From the NCBI RefSeq assembly GCF_034044715.1, contig NZ_JAXCLW010000010.1, positions 71,121 through 135,120 on the forward strand: a stretch of 64,000 nucleotides of DNA, given 5' to 3'. The stretch is from Dongia_B soli (GTDB lineage Bacteria; Pseudomonadota; Alphaproteobacteria; Dongiales; Dongiaceae). The notes beneath the pieces are model-generated. The model was given only the letters and a program-made list of their open reading frames with translations. It did not search any database and was not told where the DNA came from. Shown here piece after piece: positions 34,369 through 42,443 of the stretch. The translations under genes and the position numbers were made by a program. Positions within the stretch are counted from its first letter, which is position 1; every line of letters starts with the position of its first letter.

Positions 34369-35802
34369 ATGTATCCCGATACTTTGCTCTTTATCGATGG
34401 CAAAGGGGTCCAGGCTGCCGATGGCCGCAATATTCCGGTTCTCAATCCGGCAACCGAGGAAGTCATCGGCCATGTCGCCCATGCCGGCCGCACCGATCTG
34501 GAAGCGGCGGCGCAGGCCGCGCAGAAGGGCTTCGCGATCTGGCGCAAGGTTTCCGCCTTCGATCGCTCGAAGATCATGCGCAAGGCGGCCGATCTGCTGC
34601 GCGAACGGGCGGATGAGATCGCCCGGGTGATGACCATGGAGCAGGGCAAGCCGCTGGCGCAGTCCAAGATGGAAGTCATGGCGGCGCCGGATATCATCGA
34701 TTGGCTGGCGGAAGAAGCGCGGCGCACCTATGGCCGCATCATCCCGGCCCGCGCCGGCAATGTGCATCAGCATGTGCTGCGCGAACCGGTCGGCCCGGTC
34801 GCCGGTTTCTCTCCCTGGAATTTCCCCATCAACCAGGCGACGCGCAAGATCGGCGCGGCGCTGGCCGCGGGCTGCTCGATCATTTTGAAAGCACCGGAGG
34901 AAACCCCGGCGGCCCCGGCCAAGCTGGTCCAGGCCTTCGCCGATGCCGGCGTGCCGGCCGGTGTGATCAATCTGGTCTATGGCGTGCCCCATGAGATCTC
35001 GGAATTCCTGATCCCGCATCCGGTCATTCAGAAGATCTCTTTCACCGGCTCGACCGCCATCGGCAAGAAGCTGGCAGGCCTCGCCGGCGAGCATATGAAG
35101 CGCGCCACCATGGAGCTCGGCGGTCATGCCCCCGTCATCGTGTTCGACGATGCCGATCTCGATGCGACGGTTGCCGGCACCAGCGGCGCCAAGTTCCGCA
35201 ATGCCGGCCAGGTCTGCGTCTCGCCGACCCGCTTCATGGTGCAGGAAGCTACTTACGACCGCTTCGTCGAGAAGTTCGTCGCGGCGGCGAAGCAGGTGAA
35301 GGTGGGCAATGGCCTGGACGCGGAGACGGCGATGGGGCCGCTCGCCAATTCTCGCCGCATCCCGGCGCTGGAAAGCCTGATCCAGGACGCCGTCAAGCAC
35401 GGCGCCAAGGTGCTGACCGGCGGCAACCGCATCGGCAATCGCGGCTATTTCTTCGAACCGACCGTGCTGGTCGATGTGCCGAAGACGGCGCGAGTGATGA
35501 ATGAAGAACCCTTCGGCCCGGTCGCGCTCATCTCCAAATTCTCGGACAAGCAGGAAGCCTTCACGGAAGCCAACCGCCTGCCTTACGGTCTCGCGGCCTA
35601 TGTCTTCACCCGCTCGATGGACCGGGCCAATTCTGCCATCGCCGATATCGAATCCGGCATGGTCTCGGTCAATCACTTCGGCCTCGGCCTGCCGGAAGTG
35701 CCCTTCGGCGGCATCAAGGATTCCGGCTATGGCTCCGAAGGCGGCAGTGAGGCCATCGAACCCTATCTCAACACCAAATACGCGACGCTGATGAGCCTCT
35801 GA
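34369..35802 (+). CDS. NAD(P)-dependent aldehyde dehydrogenase
   Basis: Cytoplasmic aldehyde dehydrogenase of 477 residues. The catalytic Cys283 lies in NAGQVCVSPTRF and Glu249 in MELGGHAPV. The cofactor region includes GFSPWNFPINQ and the FTGSTAIGKKL motif. The VSPTRF context and overall pattern resemble succinate-semialdehyde dehydrogenases (GabD-like), though betaine-aldehyde or other semialdehyde substrates are possible. AAAGGAA precedes the ATG. It follows the GlxA-like regulator by 140 bases and ends the plus-strand module, so it may oxidise an aldehyde made from the demethylated amine. Confidence 0.9.
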   Translation: MYPDTLLFIDGKGVQAADGRNIPVLNPATEEVIGHVAHAGRTDLEAAAQAAQKGFAIWRKVSAFDRSKIMRKAADLLRERADEIARVMTMEQGKPLAQSKMEVMAAPDIIDWLAEEARRTYGRIIPARAGNVHQHVLREPVGPVAGFSPWNFPINQATRKIGAALAAGCSIILKAPEETPAAPAKLVQAFADAGVPAGVINLVYGVPHEISEFLIPHPVIQKISFTGSTAIGKKLAGLAGEHMKRATMELGGHAPVIVFDDADLDATVAGTSGAKFRNAGQVCVSPTRFMVQEATYDRFVEKFVAAAKQVKVGNGLDAETAMGPLANSRRIPALESLIQDAVKHGAKVLTGGNRIGNRGYFFEPTVLVDVPKTARVMNEEPFGPVALISKFSDKQEAFTEANRLPYGLAAYVFTRSMDRANSAIADIESGMVSVNHFGLGLPEVPFGGIKDSGYGSEGGSEAIEPYLNTKYATLMSL

Positions 35803-35830
35803 TTATCGGTAACGCAAGCAGAACAGAGAG

Positions 35831-35860
35831 CGGCTGCCACGACCTGGCGGCCGTTTTTCT
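35831..35860 (+). terminator. Intrinsic terminator after the aldehyde dehydrogenase gene
   Basis: Stem CGGCTGCCA / TGGCGGCCG with one G-T wobble, 5-base loop, then TTTTT (35854-35858). A typical rho-independent terminator for the plus-strand module. Its right end meets the 3' end of nikR. Confidence 0.75.
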
Positions 35861-36337
35861 TTACTCGCTCTTCCCGACGTGGATGTGGTCGTGGCGGTGG
35901 TGATGGCCATGCCCGTGTTCATGGTTATCGGATTGCAGATTGGCGGGGATCATGAAGGTTCGGCCGTATTTGACGCCGCGTTCGGCGATGACGTGATCGG
36001 CATAGGCCCGCACATTGCGGGTCGGCCCGCGCAAAACCGCCACTTCCATGCAGCTATCGTGATCGAGATGCACATGCAGGGTGGAGAGGCCGAGATCGTG
36101 GTGGTCGTGGGCTGAATCGGTCAGGCGCTTCGGCAGTTCCCGTGCGGTGTGATCGTAGACATAGACCAGGGCCGCCACGCAATGCCGGGCCTCGTCATCT
36201 TCCAGCGCCGCGCTTTGCAGGCCGGCCCGGGCGAGGTCACGCAGCGCCTCGGAGCGGTTCTGATAGCCACGCCGCTCGATCAGGTTGTCGAGCTCGGCCA
36301 GCAGATCACTGTCGATGGTGATGGTGATGCGTTCCAT
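35861..36337 (-). CDS. nikR: NikR nickel-responsive regulator with His-rich tail
   Basis: Ribbon-helix-helix repressor with C-terminal ACT-like nickel-binding domain, 158 residues. The DNA-binding ribbon is MERITITIDSDLLAELDNLI. The nickel site is conserved: His77, His88 and His90 in TLHVHLDH, and Cys96 in DSCMEVAVLRGPTRNV. The last 20 residues are an unusual His-rich extension (HEHGHGHHHRHDHIH) that could bind extra metal. ATG 36337 is chosen: AGGGAG lies 7 bases upstream and the N-terminus matches the family. No nickel transporter, urease or hydrogenase gene is present in the window, so the target must be elsewhere. Confidence 0.93.
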   Translation of the reverse strand: MERITITIDSDLLAELDNLIERRGYQNRSEALRDLARAGLQSAALEDDEARHCVAALVYVYDHTARELPKRLTDSAHDHHDLGLSTLHVHLDHDSCMEVAVLRGPTRNVRAYADHVIAERGVKYGRTFMIPANLQSDNHEHGHGHHHRHDHIHVGKSE

Positions 36338-36543
36338 ATGCCGGCTCCCTGCGCGTCGTGACGGTCTTGCCACCATCATAGCGCGATCGGGGGCGGTCAT
36401 GGCAACTGTCGGTGTGAGGCAGTCGGCAGTTGTCGCAGGGGCGCGACGGTCTCGCCGGCCGTCGTCGAACGGCACCCGCAACAAAGCCGTTTGTTATCAA
36501 TCCTGCCGGATGATGATCGCACACCGCCAACGCCAAACTGTAT

Positions 36544-36576
36544 TGTCACCCTCGGCCTTGATCCGAGGGTCCATGG
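36544..36576. repeat. Dispersed palindromic repeat, copy D
   Basis: TGTCACCCTCGGCCTTGATC then CGAGGGTCCATGG; differs from copy B (21568) at one base. It has the same orientation as copy B and is followed by an inverted partner at 36602. Confidence 0.8.
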
Positions 36577-36601
36577 AAGATGGCGGGCGCGGTTGTTGCC
36601 G

Positions 36602-36632
36602 TGGACCCTCGGGTCAAGCCCGAGGGGGACAA
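36602..36632. repeat. Dispersed palindromic repeat, copy E
   Basis: TGGACCCTCGGGTCAAGCCC then GAGGGGGACAA. Inverted relative to copy D and only 25 bases away. Compared with copy A, paired changes keep the stem (GGGTC/GCCCG), which indicates that the hairpin, not the sequence, is conserved. Confidence 0.8.
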
Positions 36633-36717
36633 TCGTGTTTTGGTGCGTTGAGAGCTGGCGCCGTGCAAGGATAGGCCGCACGGCCAGCCGCTTGCGGGCA
36701 TGCTGAAATGCCGCCGC

Positions 36718-37812
36718 TTACGCCGTCGCGCGGCTGCTGTCTTCGAAGACCATGACATCCGTGCTGGCGAAATGCAGCTTCAGGGCGTTGCCGGAGGCTG
36801 CGGCCGCGTGGTCGTTGGTACGGACAGTGATGCGCTGCTGCCAGGCGGTCACCACTTCATGCTGCAGCATGTCACCGAGATAGGTGGTGTCGCTGAGTGT
36901 CACATCGAGGCTCTGATCATGCTGGTCGTTGGATGGCGTGAGTGTCAGGCGTTCGGGGCGGATCATCAGGCGGACGCGGGCATTGGTGGCGATCGGGTGC
37001 CGGGTATTGCCGCGAATGACGGTACCGTCATCCAACCGCACGGCGACCTGGTCCTGCTGGCTCTGCACCACCGAGCCCTGGAGGAAATTGGAATTGCCGA
37101 TGAAGCCGGCGACGAAGGCATCGGCCGGGCGTTCGTAAAGATCGGCGCCGCTGCCGATCTGCGCGATCTTGCCATGGCTGAAGACGGCGATGCGGTCGGA
37201 CATGCGCAAGGCTTCCTCCTGGTCATGGGTGACATAGAGGATGGTGACGCCGAGCTCGCGGTGGATGCGGCGGATCTCCTGCTGGATATCCTCGCGCAGG
37301 CGCTTGTCGAGCGCCGCCAGCGGTTCGTCCATTAGCAGGATGCGCGGCTTGTAAACGAGGGCGCGGGCGAGGGCGACGCGCTGCTGCTGGCCGCCGGAGA
37401 GTTCGCTGGGCTTGCGGCCGGCATAGGCGCCGAGCTGCACCAGGTCGAGCATATCCTTGACCGCCTTGTCGATCTCCGCCTTCGGCCGGCGGCGCACCAT
37501 CAGGGGGAATCCGACATTCTGCGCCACGGTCATATGCGGGAAGAGTGTGTAGCGCTGGAACACCATGCCGATATTGCGTTCGTTCGGCTTCACGCTCAGT
37601 ACCGAGCGGCCGTCGATCTCGACATCACCACCCGTCGGGTCTTCGAAGCCGGCGACGATGAAGAGTGTCGTGGTCTTGCCCGAGCCGGATGAGCCGAGGA
37701 AGGTGAGGAACTCGCCCTCGCCAACCTGCAGGGAGACGTCATCGACGGCGGCGACCGGGCCGAAGTGCTTCACCAGATTACGAATATTCACCAAAGGAGC
37801 CTGTCCGCTCAT
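36718..37812 (-). CDS. ABC transporter ATP-binding protein, PotA-like
   Basis: ATPase of the third spermidine/putrescine-type importer, 364 residues. Walker A GSSGSGKT (40-47), Q-loop in MVFQRYTLFP, signature LSGGQQQ (138-144), Walker B ILLMDE (158-163), and THDQEEALRMSDR are clear, with a C-terminal TOBE region. ATG 37812 (GGAGA 8 bases upstream) overlaps the stop of the permease gene as ATGA and gives the family length; an earlier in-frame opening at 37929 would run deep into the permease gene. Last gene of the long minus-strand catabolic array. Confidence 0.93.
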   Translation of the reverse strand: MSGQAPLVNIRNLVKHFGPVAAVDDVSLQVGEGEFLTFLGSSGSGKTTTLFIVAGFEDPTGGDVEIDGRSVLSVKPNERNIGMVFQRYTLFPHMTVAQNVGFPLMVRRRPKAEIDKAVKDMLDLVQLGAYAGRKPSELSGGQQQRVALARALVYKPRILLMDEPLAALDKRLREDIQQEIRRIHRELGVTILYVTHDQEEALRMSDRIAVFSHGKIAQIGSGADLYERPADAFVAGFIGNSNFLQGSVVQSQQDQVAVRLDDGTVIRGNTRHPIATNARVRLMIRPERLTLTPSNDQHDQSLDVTLSDTTYLGDMLQHEVVTAWQQRITVRTNDHAAAASGNALKLHFASTDVMVFEDSSRATA

Positions 37813-38609
37813 CTTGCATATCTCCGTCGCAAGAACGCCGTAATGATCATGATGACGATGGTCAAAGCGATCAGCAGGGTCGAAACCGAAGCGATCACCG
37901 GTGTCAAATCCTGGCGCAAGGTGGTCCACATCTTGACCGGCAGGGTCTGCAAGATGGGACTGGCCATGAAAATACCCAGTACCACCTCATCCCAGGACGC
38001 GAGGAACGAGAACAAGGCGGCAGAAAAGATGCCAAGCCTTATTGCCGGCAAGGTCACGCGGAAGATCGCTTCCGCTTTGGTCGCGCCGCAGACGATGGCC
38101 GCTTTCTCGGTCGATTCATCGAAACCTTCCAGCGAATTGACGATACAGATTACCGAGAAGGGGAGGGCGATGATGAGATGCGCGGCGACGAAGGCGATGA
38201 AGGTGCCGTTGAGGCCAAATTTCAGCACGAAGGCGTAAAGCGCGATCGCCAGGATGATCACCGGGACGATCATCGGGCTGATGAAGAAGGCATGCAGCAC
38301 GGTACGGCCGGGGAACTTGCCGCGCACCAGTGCGAAGGCGGCCGGCAGGCCCAGCACGATCGACAGCACCATCACCGTGAAGGCGACCTTCACGCTGGTC
38401 CAGATCGAATCCATCCAGCGCGGATCGTTGAAGATCGCCGCATACCATTTCAGCGTCCAGCCCGGCGGCGGGAATTGCAGCCATTGCGAGGAGCCGAAGG
38501 AGAGGGCGGCAATGAAGACCACTGGCAGAAGGAGGAAGAGGGCCGTCAGAACGCCGATGGCATAGAGGACGTAGCGGCCCGGACCCATGCGGTTGAGATT
38601 GAGCAGCAT
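37809..38609 (-). CDS. ABC transporter permease, PotC-like
   Basis: Inner-membrane subunit of 266 residues with six hydrophobic spans, beginning VLYAIGVLTALFLLLPVVFIAALS. The EAA-type loop region reads KAAIVCGATKAEAIFRVTLP (about 158-177), here with Lys in place of the usual first Glu. It starts 4 bases after the other permease gene's stop and overlaps the ATPase start. Works with the binding protein at 39546-40592. Confidence 0.9.
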   Translation of the reverse strand: MLLNLNRMGPGRYVLYAIGVLTALFLLLPVVFIAALSFGSSQWLQFPPPGWTLKWYAAIFNDPRWMDSIWTSVKVAFTVMVLSIVLGLPAAFALVRGKFPGRTVLHAFFISPMIVPVIILAIALYAFVLKFGLNGTFIAFVAAHLIIALPFSVICIVNSLEGFDESTEKAAIVCGATKAEAIFRVTLPAIRLGIFSAALFSFLASWDEVVLGIFMASPILQTLPVKMWTTLRQDLTPVIASVSTLLIALTIVIMIITAFLRRRYAR

Positions 38610-38613
38610 GGTG

Positions 38614-39489
38614 TTACCTCACCCGGCCGAGCCCGATGGCCCGGACATAGATGGCGTAGAAGATCAATGTAACGGCAAGCAGGATGAAGGCCGCGGCGCT
38701 GCCCAGGCCCCAGTTCAGCAACGACTGGACCTGCTGGGCGATCATTTCCGCCAGCATCATGTTGGCGGTGCCGCCGAGCAGAGCCGGCGTCACGTAATAG
38801 CCGAGCGCCATGACGAAGACCATCATGCAGCCGGCGCCGATGCCGGGCAGGGAGAGCGGCAGCATCACATGCCAGAAGATCTGGCGCGGCTTCGCGCCGG
38901 TGATGGCGGCGGCCTGCATGATTGCCGGATCGATGCCGGAGATCGTCGCATGCAGCGGCAGGATGACATAGGGCAGCATGATATAGGTCATGCCAATGGT
39001 GACGCCGACGAGATTGTTGATCAGCGGCAGCGGCTGGTGGATCAGGCCGATCTCCATCAGCATGCGGTTGATGACACCGGTGCGCTGCAGCAGCACCATC
39101 CAGCCATAGGTGCGGGCTAGCAGATTGGTCCACATGGAGAGCAGGATGATGGCGAAGAAGATCTGTGAGACGCGCGAGGGCAGGATCGCCAGCAGCCAGG
39201 CCACCGGATAGGCGATGATCAGAGTGACCAGAGTGACGATCGCGGCAATGGTGAAGGTGTTTAGCAGCACCCGGCCGTAGGTCGCATCGCCGAGCAGGCT
39301 GATATAATTGCCAAGGCCGATTTCCGGCTTGGTCACGCTGAGCAGCAGCAGGCTGGAGAGCGGCACCACCATGAACACGAACAGAAAGATCAGCGCCGGC
39401 AAGGCCGGGCGCAATCGGCGCAGGTCAACCCGCGGCGCGCGCAGGCTGCGATAGGGGTTGTTACTGATCGCCTCGAACATGGCTCTCAC
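38614..39489 (-). CDS. ABC transporter permease, PotB-like
   Basis: Inner-membrane subunit of 291 residues with a basic N-terminal tail (SLRAPRVDLRRLRPALPAL) and six spans. The EAA-type loop is QAAAITGAKPRQIFWHVMLP (about 192-211). It follows the binding-protein gene after a 56-base spacer that contains a perfect 28-base palindrome, which may reduce expression of this and following genes relative to the binding protein. Confidence 0.9.
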   Translation of the reverse strand: MRAMFEAISNNPYRSLRAPRVDLRRLRPALPALIFLFVFMVVPLSSLLLLSVTKPEIGLGNYISLLGDATYGRVLLNTFTIAAIVTLVTLIIAYPVAWLLAILPSRVSQIFFAIILLSMWTNLLARTYGWMVLLQRTGVINRMLMEIGLIHQPLPLINNLVGVTIGMTYIMLPYVILPLHATISGIDPAIMQAAAITGAKPRQIFWHVMLPLSLPGIGAGCMMVFVMALGYYVTPALLGGTANMMLAEMIAQQVQSLLNWGLGSAAAFILLAVTLIFYAIYVRAIGLGRVR

Positions 39490-39499
39490 AAATAATCGG

Positions 39500-39527
39500 G
39501 GCAGGGTGGTCTGCAGACCACCCTGCC
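39500..39527. other. Perfect 28-base palindrome between binding-protein and permease genes
   Basis: GGCAGGGTGGTCTG on the left (39500-39513) is exactly mirrored to 39527. No T-run follows, so in mRNA it forms a very stable hairpin at the junction after the binding-protein gene. Comparable to the hairpin at 2121-2167 in the first importer operon. Retroregulation or 3'-end protection is inferred. Confidence 0.6.
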
Positions 39528-39545
39528 GGTTACGACATCAATCGA

Positions 39546-40592
39546 TCAGGCGGCTTGCCAGGCGTACCAGCGCTTGCCGATCTCGTCCCGATTCTTCGCC
39601 CAGTAGCGCATATCGAGGGTGATCTGGCTCTCGGTATGTTCGGAGGGCAGGATCGATTGGATCTTCTTGTCGACCAGCGGGATCGACGCGGTATTGGTCG
39701 GCGCATAGGCGGTGGCGTTGGCGAAAGCCGCCTGGCCTTCGGGACTGGCCGCCAAAGCCAGGAACTTCATCGCCGCTTCCTTGTTTTTCGTGCCCTTCGG
39801 CACCACCAGGATATCCGCCAGCGCCATGTTCTGCTTCCAGGAAATGCCGGTATTGGCGCCCGATTGTTCCAGGGCATACATGCGGCCGTTCCAAAATTTG
39901 CCCAGCGCCACTTCGCCGGAGGCAAGCTGCTGCTGCGATTCGGCACCGCTGGCCCACCACAAGATATCCTTCTTGATGGTGTCCAGTTTGGCGAAGGCGC
40001 GGTCAAGGTCAAGCGGATAGAGCTTGTCGGGCGCGACGCCATCGGCCAGCAGGGCCATTTCCAGGACACCGGGGCTTGACCATTTCCAGAAGGAGCGCTT
40101 GCCGGGGAATCTCTTCGTATCGAAGATATCGGCCCAGCCTTCCGGCGTATTCGACCCGACGGCATCCTTGTTGTAGCCGAGGACGAAGGAATAATAGAAG
40201 CTGCCGACGCCATAGTCGAAGGAGAAGCGCGGATCGAGATTGTCCTTCTTCACGATGGAATAATCGATCGGCTCCAGCAGGCCGTTCTCGGCCGCCTGAT
40301 AGGCATAATCGCCTTCCACGTCGACGACGTCCCAGACGGTGTTGCCGGCATCGATCATGGCTTTCAATTTGCCGTAATCGGTCGGCCCGTCCTGCAGCAC
40401 GTCAATGCCTGTCTTCTGGGTGAAGGGATCGGCCCAGGACGCCTTCTGGCCGTCCTGGGTGGTGCCGCCCCAACTGACGAAAGTGAGATTGCCGGCGGCC
40501 AGCAGGCGCGAAGCCGGCATGGCCCCCAATGCCAGAGCCCCGGCCCCCAAGCCGGCAGTCTGCAGCAGATGTCGACGTGTAATCATCTTCAT
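39546..40592 (-). CDS. Extracellular solute-binding protein, PotD-like, Tat-exported
   Basis: Periplasmic receptor of 348 residues. The signal is twin-arginine (TRRHLLQTAGLGAGALALGA, residues 5-24) with likely cleavage near LLAAG. The mature part begins NLTFVSWGGTTQDGQKASW, typical of the SBP_bac_8 family. It follows the NIPSNAP gene by 26 bases and is the first transport gene of the array, so uptake of the pathway substrate is co-transcribed with its catabolic enzymes. Confidence 0.92.
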   Translation of the reverse strand: MKMITRRHLLQTAGLGAGALALGAMPASRLLAAGNLTFVSWGGTTQDGQKASWADPFTQKTGIDVLQDGPTDYGKLKAMIDAGNTVWDVVDVEGDYAYQAAENGLLEPIDYSIVKKDNLDPRFSFDYGVGSFYYSFVLGYNKDAVGSNTPEGWADIFDTKRFPGKRSFWKWSSPGVLEMALLADGVAPDKLYPLDLDRAFAKLDTIKKDILWWASGAESQQQLASGEVALGKFWNGRMYALEQSGANTGISWKQNMALADILVVPKGTKNKEAAMKFLALAASPEGQAAFANATAYAPTNTASIPLVDKKIQSILPSEHTESQITLDMRYWAKNRDEIGKRWYAWQAA

Positions 40593-40618
40593 AGCCCTCC
40601 CGTTTTTTTGCGAATTAG

Positions 40619-40933
40619 TTAAGTCAGCGGCGAAAACGGCGCCGGTTTCAGAATCTTGTTTTCAGCGGTCTCGATCAGCACCTGGATCTTTGGTAAGAAA
40701 GCCAGCCAGTCCGGATCGGCGGCCAGCGAGGCGCGGCGGCGAGCGCGGTCGGCGAGGTCTTCGAAAGCCCAGATATGGATAATCTGGTTCAGGGGCCCGA
40801 TCTCGGTGGTGAAATAGCCGATGAGATTGCCGAGATGCTTGCGCTGGATGGCGATGCCCTCGCTCTCCACCAGGCGGAAATATTCGGGTACTGCGCCATT
40901 GCGCAAACGATAGGTACGATGTTCATAGATCAT
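40619..40933 (-). CDS. NIPSNAP-family protein
   Basis: Small protein of 104 residues with the ferredoxin-like NIPSNAP fold: MIYEHRTYRLRNGAVPEYFRLVESEGI at the N-terminus and GPLNQIIHIWAFEDLADRARRRASLAADPDWLAF in the middle. Bacterial family members accompany catabolic enzymes and some act as small monooxygenase- or isomerase-like helpers, but the general function is unknown. ATG 40933 with GGAGG nine bases upstream is chosen; a longer frame only opens at a TTG. It lies between an aldehyde dehydrogenase gene and the importer genes. Confidence 0.88.
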   Translation of the reverse strand: MIYEHRTYRLRNGAVPEYFRLVESEGIAIQRKHLGNLIGYFTTEIGPLNQIIHIWAFEDLADRARRRASLAADPDWLAFLPKIQVLIETAENKILKPAPFSPLT

Positions 40934-40958
40934 TGGTCTTGTCCCCTCCAACGCATCT

Positions 40959-42443
40959 TCAACGCATGATGAATGGATCGCCCATCGGCTCGGTGCCGGT
41001 ATTGATCCAGACGGTTTTTACCCGGGTATAGTCGAGCAGGCTTTCCATGCCCGCCTCGCGGCCCGAGCCACTGTTTTTATAACCGCCAAAGGGCGCCATA
41101 GGCGAGACCGCACGATAGGTGTTGATCCAGACGATGCCGGCGCGCAGCTGGCGCATCACCCGCAAGCTGCGCGCGCCGTCCCGGCTGAAAATGCCGGCGG
41201 CGAGACCGAATTCGGTCTCATTGGCCATGGCGATGGCGTCCGCTTCGTCCTTGAAACGGATGGCGCTGAGGACCGGGCCGAACAATTCCTGGCGCATGCT
41301 GGTTATGTGCTGGCCGGGGCAGGCAAGGATGGTCGGCTGGTAGTACCAGCCCTTGCCGAAGCCGGACGGACGCTGCCCGCCGGTGATTAACTTCGCACCT
41401 TCCTGGACCGAGGCGGCGACGGCGGCCTCGACATGATCGAGCTGCGCTTTCGTCGCGAGCGGCCCCATTTCGCTTTGGGTGTCGAGCGGATCGCCGATGC
41501 GGATGCTGCTGGCCCGCGCCGCGACTTTTTCCAGCACCTGGTCGAAGACCTTGTCCTGGATGAAGACGCGGGTGCCGGCGACGCAGCTTTGCCCGGTCGC
41601 ACCGAAATTGCCGGCGACGATGCCATTGGCGGCGCTGTCCAGATCGGCATCCTCGAAGACCAGCATCGGCGACTTGCCGCCGAGCTCCAGGGATACGGTG
41701 GCGAAGTTCTCGGCGCTATTGCGTATGACGTGGCGGGCGGTGGAAGGCCCGCCGGTGAAGGCGATGCGGGCGACCAGCGGATGGCTGGTCAGCGTCTTGC
41801 CGCAGGGATCGCCAAGGCCGGTCACGACATTGATCGAACCGGCGGGGAAGCCGGCTTCATGGCACAGCCGCACCAGTTCGATCAGCGGCGTCGGCCCGTG
41901 TTCCGAGGCTTTCAGCACCACCGAATTGCCGGTCGCGAGGGCAGGGCCGATCTTCACCGCCGAGAGCATGAGCTGCGAATTCCACGGTACCACGGCAGCG
42001 ACGACGCCGATCGGCTCGCGCACCGTCATGACGAAGAGATCCGGTTTGTCGATCGGCAGGGTGGAGCCTTCCAGCTTGTCGGCAGCGCCGCCGAAATAGC
42101 GGAAGTAATCGGCAACATAGCGGATCTGCGCCTTGGTCTCGCGGATCAACTTGCCGGTATCCCGGGTTTCGACCTCGGCGATTTTATCGGCCTGTTCGGT
42201 GATGAGATCGGCGAGGCGGAAGAGCAATTTGCCGCGCTGGGTCGCGGTCATTGTCGACCACGGTCCTTTGGTCATGGCGCGATGCGCGGCTTTGACGGCC
42301 CGGTCGACATCGGCCGCGCCGGCATTGGGGAAGCGGCACCAGACATCGCCGGTTGCCGGATTGACGCTTTCCAGCGTGGCGCCATCGGCGGCATCGCACC
42401 CGGCGCCGTCGATGAACATTCGGTAGGAGGTGATCTCGCTCAT
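40959..42443 (-). CDS. NAD(P)-dependent aldehyde dehydrogenase
   Basis: Cytoplasmic aldehyde dehydrogenase of 494 residues. Catalytic Cys287 sits in GATGQSCVAGTRVF, the general-base Glu in SLELGGKSPMLVFEDAD, and the cofactor regions VVPWNSQL and FTGGPSTARHV are clear. The pattern is that of betaine-aldehyde or hydroxymuconic-semialdehyde-type dehydrogenases, so an aromatic or amine-derived aldehyde is plausible. Its start overlaps the stop of the hydrolase gene by four bases (ATGA). Part of the DUF1185-hydrolase-dehydrogenase core. Confidence 0.92.
   Translation of the reverse strand: MSEITSYRMFIDGAGCDAADGATLESVNPATGDVWCRFPNAGAADVDRAVKAAHRAMTKGPWSTMTATQRGKLLFRLADLITEQADKIAEVETRDTGKLIRETKAQIRYVADYFRYFGGAADKLEGSTLPIDKPDLFVMTVREPIGVVAAVVPWNSQLMLSAVKIGPALATGNSVVLKASEHGPTPLIELVRLCHEAGFPAGSINVVTGLGDPCGKTLTSHPLVARIAFTGGPSTARHVIRNSAENFATVSLELGGKSPMLVFEDADLDSAANGIVAGNFGATGQSCVAGTRVFIQDKVFDQVLEKVAARASSIRIGDPLDTQSEMGPLATKAQLDHVEAAVAASVQEGAKLITGGQRPSGFGKGWYYQPTILACPGQHITSMRQELFGPVLSAIRFKDEADAIAMANETEFGLAAGIFSRDGARSLRVMRQLRAGIVWINTYRAVSPMAPFGGYKNSGSGREAGMESLLDYTRVKTVWINTGTEPMGDPFIMR

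Larger units (their letters stand above)
36338..36717. other. Intergenic region between nikR and the third importer operon
   Basis: Contains two repeat copies described separately at 36544-36576 and 36602-36632. It must hold the nikR promoter near 36340-36420; I saw no convincing NikR palindrome. No gene recognised, and the open frames here are products of the repeats. Confidence 0.5.
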
